NCBI GenBank assembly: GCA_050084515.1
Contig: CM114275.1
Coordinates: 20,274,001 to 20,338,000, forward strand
Direction of reading: 5' to 3'
DNA from: Blasia pusilla
Lineage: Eukaryota > Marchantiophyta > Marchantiopsida > Blasiales
Length of the DNA: 64,000 nucleotides
Shown: positions 58,901 through 64,000 of the stretch, piece after piece
How positions within the stretch are numbered: position 1 is the first letter of the stretch
How the letters are laid out: each line of letters starts with the position of its first letter
Notes under the pieces: generated by a model
Database searches by the model: none
Seen by the model: the letters and a program-made list of their open reading frames with translations, nothing else
What the model was told of the DNA's origin: nothing
Made by a program: the position numbers and the translations under genes

Positions 58901-60068
58901 TGAAGACTCCAATTATGAACATTAACTTTGTCCCCATCCAGAATTAGAGTTTACGACTTACTCATGACTAACTATATTTTTTTTAATGATCAACCTCTTT
59001 TGGAGAATATCTTATTTAATCACACTTAGCATTAATTTCTCTCATTTTTCATTTATTAAAATATGATTGAAATATAGAAATAAGATATCAAATATGTTAA
59101 TAATTGCATGTCTCATAGAGATATTTGACATATATCAATAATTTGTATTTTTAGATCGTAAAAATTTGTAATATAATCTTTAAGACGTATATTTCCTTTA
59201 AAGTCTCTTAGTTTTAATTAAGTCTCCCCCTTCAAGTTTTAGAATGATCCAACCTTCACAGTGTTACATAAAGGATATTATTCTTTGGCTTCAAATATAC
59301 ATTTCCAACTAGGCAATCATATTAATGTATTGTAAAGTAAGGAAATTTCATAAATAATTCAAAGATAGTATCCCTTCCATTGCAAAAAAGCTCATTTGTG
59401 GATTTCCATTTGAACCATTTGTGAAATTACAACTCTTATAACCCGACTACCATAATAGAATTTATCATTATTATTGTATCCTTAATTCTATAATAAGAAA
59501 TAAGATGTTTTCTCTTTATATTCCTTGGGCTTTTTTTCTTCTCAACAACATACTTTTTTCTTGGAATTATAATCCTACACAAAAATACCCATTGAAGTCC
59601 ATTCTCACTAGAGTTCTAAATAAGCACATATGAAGTAGCCTTGGATTAGTTGAATTCTCAAAATTTTATTTTGTTCATAAAATCAGATGCAAAATATATA
59701 ATTATTTAATATCTATTTATATCAATAAGAGTGATATGAAGCATAGTTGATCTAGGAACCATAGGTTAAAATTTTTAAACAAAGATATCCCAATCCTCGC
59801 TACTTCTAATTTTTTAAAATGAAATAAAAAATATATTCCAATCCTCCATTTCCTTAGTTCTAACGATGGAAAGCACTTCCTTCATCCTTGTTAAATCTCC
59901 TCATACTATTTTACTTGTCTTCTAGTTATACATATATTTTCCCATAAAGTTATAGATGCTCAAACTTTATTGTGAGATTTGTTTTGAAGACTATGGTTTC
60001 ATGACATGACACTTGGCAAGCAATTAACTCATCATCAAATAAGTATATTTTTTTGTTAATAGAATAGA
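55964..60068. other. AT-rich intergenic, no gene seen
   Basis: Very AT-rich, with frames no longer than about 75 codons. The only structure supported is a decayed Helitron-like 3' end at 56402-56429. No RNA gene was found. Confidence 0.45.
56402..56429 (+). mobile_element. Decayed Helitron-like 3' terminus
   Basis: CCCGTACATTGCACGAG followed by CAACGTACCAG and T. It resembles the plant Helitron end (GC hairpin, short spacer, CTAG before T) with one base change in CTAG and hairpin decay. The 5' end was not located. Confidence 0.4.
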
Positions 60069-60268
60069 CTATTGTAAGCATATGCGATGCACGAGTTTAA
60101 ATTACCTTCCATAATAAACTCTCAAGGTTTTCAAGTATCATTTAAAATCAATTATTAGCAATCCTATTGGCTCATAAGGCAAGTGATCCTATTGGCTGAA
60201 AGTGCCAAATGTCAAGAGGAGAGAAGGTTGGAAAATGAGGGAGGGTGGGTCTCCAATAATAATATAGA
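60069..60268 (-). mobile_element. Short Helitron-like element, decayed, minus strand
   Basis: On the minus strand it begins TCTATATTATTATTGGAGAC (from 60268) and ends CTCGTGCATCGCATATGCTTACAATAG (60069) before T. This is the layout of non-autonomous plant Helitrons with the terminal hairpin and CTAG eroded. A similar start, TCCATATTATTATTG, preceded by A, lies at 60555, so a second short element may occupy about 60389-60555. Confidence 0.45.
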
Positions 60269-60555
60269 ATCATTGATTTATTTAAATTATAATTCATTTA
60301 TTTGGTAAAAGATGAAAAACCATAGTAATGTGCCAAAATTTGAGACACTAAATTACATACACTTCGTAAGACATATAATATCAGTACTATATATATTTTC
60401 GATCCATACGAGCTAATGATGGGTAATCTGTTAACCATCATTATCTTCTTCGATCCATGTCAGATCCCCAATGGACCACAATTGGCTGAAATTGTCCGAT
60501 GTCAATAGGAGATATGTTTGGGAATCAAAAGGACATTCTACAATAATAATATGGA

Positions 60556-61644
60556 TTTCCTCATCGGGGCATGATGACTTATTTACAAAGGGCGTATTTC
60601 CTCACTTTGAAAGAACTATCTAAGTCTTGTATATTTGGAAATTTATCATTTCTACAGACCAATCTTTTTTTTTATATATATATATACACATAAAAACATG
60701 CACATAAAAGAATTAGACAATATAGCTCATGTAATAATTTGAAATCAATCTTAGCAATACGAGTAGTTAGCTTGATATAAAAAAATAAAGAGATTGCGTT
60801 CAAAACATCATTACATCATCATTATAATAAACTTTGAAAAAATCCTCTCTAATAAAAGGATCCTAATTCCAAAACGTATGCTATCATCTCATTCTCTATT
60901 TTATTCAAGAATGTTTTTGCTTAGTTAGTCTACTTATCATATTTAATGCCTCTCCCTACCTTAACATCTATACAGTCTTCTAAGATGAACTTAATTAGAT
61001 TAACAAGCCTTCAAATATGTAACATGTTTTATGTTTGTTTTACCTTGTTGAACTCTATTTTTTATTTTCACTTATTCTTATTACATACTACTGTTCATTT
61101 CCCTTCTTCTAACTTTCATCGAATCTTAGTTGTGATCGATTCCTTGAACTTTGGATTCTTCACTTATGTGTAGACATTTGTTAATGGAACCATTTTCTAT
61201 AAAGAGAAGTTGAAAAAATTTAATCCCTACCTCAAAATCAGGAAGGACGCCTTAAGGAAATTTAAAATTCATTTCATTAATATGTGCGGCATCGATTAGA
61301 GAGATATTCAAGATATAAATGAGCCAAAGAAAAAGAGTTTTAGATTATGTATCTCTACACGAGGTCGAGTTGGTATGCCCATACCCTACACGAATAAAAA
61401 TTGGGAATTTCCTCCTATCGATATCTTTAATTTTCCCTTATTGTGGTCTCGACATTCTATCTTAATGTAGTCATTATATGAATATTTCACGCCACGCTCC
61501 ATATTCTCCTTTCTTTGGAAAACAACCCATCCTATCTGGTTATTTTGGAAATCCATGGCCACTTCTCATAAATATCAATAAATAAGAAGTTTCCTTTTTA
61601 GATTTCTTTTTGAAGCAAAAGAGATTTTCCTTCTTCACAACTTA
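60556..61644. other. AT-rich intergenic, nothing recognised
   Basis: AT-rich with a TA-repeat near 60675-60687; no gene or element supported. Confidence 0.45.
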
Positions 61645-61820
61645 CCTATTATTAAGAGAGGATGGGGTTAGAGAAACCCTCTTCTAGCGTTGATACCTAT
61701 CATTTCAAACCTCTTTTGTTGTTGACACATGTCAGATTTAAGGAGTAGTTAAATTAATAGGTCCAAAGATTAAGGGAAGAATTCTTTCCCCTCCCCGTGC
61801 TAACACGGGCATCACACTAG
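61645..61820 (+). mobile_element. Short Helitron-like element with intact 3' hairpin
   Basis: The 3' end has a 6-bp hairpin CCCGTG/CACGGG (61794-61799 and 61804-61809), a 7-base spacer, then CTAG (61817-61820) followed by T, as in Helitrons. The left end, CCTATTATTAAGAGAGGATG at about 61645, resembles plant Helitron starts, but the TC dinucleotide is not intact, so the start is approximate. Confidence 0.55.
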
Positions 61821-61973
61821 TCAGTTAGAAAAAAATGAAATCATCCCACTATCTCCCTTCCTTTAACAACTTCATCTCTTCTTTTGTCACATTAAATTTA
61901 TTATTAAAATTTCACAAATTAACTATCTTTTCTTGTAGTTACTTAAATGTGCAATCATCTTCAAACCCCCTTG

Positions 61974-62169
61974 CAAGGTTGCACGAAAATGGACAAGTCC
62001 GGATATGTGTAATCCGCAATCGAGCCCGCATCTGAGTCTACTCACAACCCGCCGTGTAGATCTATCTAACGGAGCCCAAGTCTACACATCGGGCTCGGGT
62101 GCAGGCCGCGAGTATCTGGGCCTCCACGCACATGTCTATAGACACGTACTTTGTCCGCCTGCAACCTTC
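61974..62169 (-). mobile_element. hAT-like MITE, copy 7 (diverged, GC-richer)
   Basis: 196 bp with ends CAAGGTTGCA and TGCAACCTTC. It keeps GGACAAGTCCGGATATGTGTA and CTTTGTCC subterminal motifs in reverse orientation, but the interior is unlike the other copies. Flanking 8-mers match at only 5 of 8 positions. Confidence 0.6.
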
Positions 62170-62532
62170 TCGCCTTCCCATATCCTCCCAAAAGTGTGAT
62201 TGTAATGTAATTATGGTAGAAAAAATGAGATGTAAGAGTCATATTTGCTTAAGGAATGAGATGAGTTTGAGATTTAATTTTGACTATTGTGTGAGTACAA
62301 AAAACCAAGTACTTAAGCTTCATGTCAATTGCAAAGTGTGGGCTTGTCAGACTAAATATTTAGAATGACTCTATTGAGATTGTGGATAACCATACATTGT
62401 TTCCCTTTCCTAGTAGGGTAGTTATTGGTAGAGAAAACTTATTATTAGACTTCACTTGCCAACATCCATATTAAAAATGCTTAGTGAATAAATTATCTAG
62501 AAGCCTTTCCTTTCCTCATGTGTGATTTTTAT

Positions 62533-62560
62533 CCCGTGCACAACGGGGACATTATGCTAG
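62533..62560 (+). mobile_element. Helitron-like 3' terminus
   Basis: Hairpin CCCGT/ACGGG (62533-62537 and 62543-62547), a spacer, then CTAG (62557-62560) followed by T. The matching 5' end was not found; the element may start just after the previous terminus at 61820 and contain the MITE at 61974. Confidence 0.5.
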
Positions 62561-62809
62561 TAAGGCATTAACGAACGATTTGAAAGCGAACTTGGACTTT
62601 AAAAAAATACAATGAACAAAAGTGTTTTTCTTTCTTGTGCACTAAACAAGCAAGTGGAATAGTTTTGTCTATAAGACCAAAGGGAGGACCATTCCAATAC
62701 AAATGTGTTATGTTGTAAAACATAATAACTTGGAGTTTACTATAGTGAAAAGTAAATGATAGAATTACTTAAAAAATAAATAAATAAAAGGTTATGGGCC
62801 CACAGGGTA

Positions 62810-64000
62810 TGATATCAGGCAATGTCTCAAGATACCTTGGTGTTAATCTGACCATGATACCTTTTGATGGGACTAACTAGAGACATTGGTCATTCCAAAT
62901 GAAACTTCTTCATCAACAGAAGAGACTATGGGAGATTGTGTCTTCTGAGGTGAAAGACCCAGATGAGATCAAGGATTTTGAAAAGAAGAATGGTGATGCA
63001 TACTCCACCATTTGCCTTCATACAGAGTGGTCTATTGCTGAAACTCTTAGGGATGAGAGTCTAGCTTGGAGGGTTTGGTAAATCTTGCAAAATCAGTATG
63101 AGAAAGTTGATGTATGTAAAGGGTTACAACTATGGCAAGATTTCAGAATCATGGAGTTTGAGGAGGGTCAGAGCATGCAAGCGCATGTGGTGCAGGTTTG
63201 AGCCATACAGCTGAAGGTGAAAGCTGCACTACAACTTGACTTTGAAGGCAAGAATTCCATCTTGCATTTATTGGGAACATTACCTCCTAGGTTTAACACC
63301 ATCACCAAAATCCTTCCCAACAAGGATGCAAAGCTATCTTGGGAATACGTGACAACACAAGTCATTAGAGAGGATGAACAATGGAAGAAAGATCAAGAGG
63401 CAGATTTAGCTATGATGTTATCCCGCTTTAAGTTCAAACCTGCAAGGTGGACTTCTAATGAGAGGAGAGACACAAAAACAGATACATGAATTTTTTACAC
63501 TTGCAAGGAAAAGGGACATCTATCTCCTCAGTGTCCCAAAAATAAGAACTACAAGATGAAGAAGAAATTCATCAAGAGATCTCGCAAGGAGGGTGCAATG
63601 ATTGTTGAGCATGTTGCAAATTACTCGAGAATGGGGGTTAGTCACCAACAAGGAGGCCAATCTCAAAAGTAAAGGTTGGTTTCTCGATTCTGGAGCTATT
63701 GGTCACATTTGCTATGACATAGAGCTTTTTTGTGAGTTTCATCCTGTGACAAGTCCTCAATATGTGAGATGTGGAAGTGGGAATAGAAATCCTGTGCTTG
63801 GGATTGGAAAAGTATCCATGAAATTTGATAGTGAGCATAGTCAAGATGGGATGTTAAACAATGTTCTTTTTGTACCAAAGTTCACAAAGAACTTGGTATC
63901 TGTGCATCGCCTGACAGAGAAAGACATTCTTGTATTATTCCTTGACGAAAGATGCATCATTCAAAAAGGAGAAGAAGTTCTCTATCATGGTGTGGGAGAA
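62810..64000 (+). pseudogene. Ty1/copia gag-protease, degenerate, truncated by the window edge
   Basis: Frames in copia order. Gag from an ATG near 62810 (VNLTMIPFDGTN, then a stop), MKLLHQQKRLWEIV (62899), LWQDFRIMEFEEGQSM, LHLLGTLPPRFNTI, LSWEYVTTQVIREDEQW. Zinc knuckle CKEKGHLSPQC at about 63500, with the first cysteine lost. Then an unbroken protease and downstream frame from about 63675: WFLDSGAIGHIC (catalytic DSG intact), VLFVPKFTKNLVSVHRLTEK, running off the window. Two or three stops and frame changes in gag. A weak primer-site-like TGATATCAGG at 62809 suggests the 5' LTR ends just before it; that LTR cannot be delimited from one copy. Confidence 0.8.

Noticed and set aside
1-64000. 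CRISPR array, operon, tRNA or rRNA genes
   Set aside because: No regularly spaced repeats of CRISPR type, no tRNA T-loop with matching acceptor stem, and no rRNA-like conserved stretches were seen; the gene structure is eukaryotic.

Overview
The window is nuclear DNA from a land plant. The evidence is plant-type gene models with many short GT-AG introns, a plant-class Ty1/copia primer site, telo-box promoter motifs (AAACCCTA), Helitron-like ends and a fragment of a plant mitochondrial nad9 gene. An RLE-type non-LTR retrotransposon and a CCCH-Pumilio fusion make me lean towards a non-flowering plant (bryophyte-like), but the sequence alone does not settle this.

Three host genes are convincingly intact. 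(1) At 515-5389 (+) are the last 12 exons of an SMUBP2/IGHMBP2-like superfamily 1 helicase; the 5' end lies outside the window. (2) At 31054-35234 (+) is a 980-residue RNA-binding protein that joins a CCCH zinc finger to an eight-repeat Pumilio domain, with a long GC-rich leader from about 29.1 kb. (3) At 46409-51461 (-) is the 429-residue DEAD-box helicase UAP56/DDX39 (AtRH15/RH56 type), in 11 coding exons. The two genes whose 5' ends are in view start inside GC-rich islands with telo-boxes or pentanucleotide repeats. All three act on nucleic acids (helicase, mRNA decay/translation control, mRNA splicing/export), but they share no operon-like arrangement. Two further GC-rich islands (15.74-18.40 and 36.16-37.43 kb) look like promoters but have no recognisable gene.

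The rest is AT-rich repeat graveyard. A full-length, dead Ty1/copia element is at 8522-13836, with a perfect 5-bp target duplication. A relict copia lies at about 39.77-41.40 kb (-), and a third copia enters from the right edge (62.8-64.0 kb). An RLE-type non-LTR element with an N-terminal zinc finger is at about 18.6-23.3 kb, and a second, internally deleted copy is at 52.8-54.7 kb (-). Seven copies of a roughly 270-bp hAT-like MITE are present, one nested inside another with clean 8-bp duplications. Helitron-like termini occur at 56.4, 60.1-60.6, 61.8 and 62.6 kb. Many disabling changes and duplicate mismatches are C/T or G/A, as expected for methylated, silenced DNA.

I found no CRISPR, operon, tRNA or rRNA gene. 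The most unusual items are the RLE-type retrotransposon family, the nested MITE, the antisense reading frame inside the copia leader, the unidentified coding relict at 54.7-55.9 kb, a perfect 56-bp palindrome at 38.66 kb, and the orphan islands.
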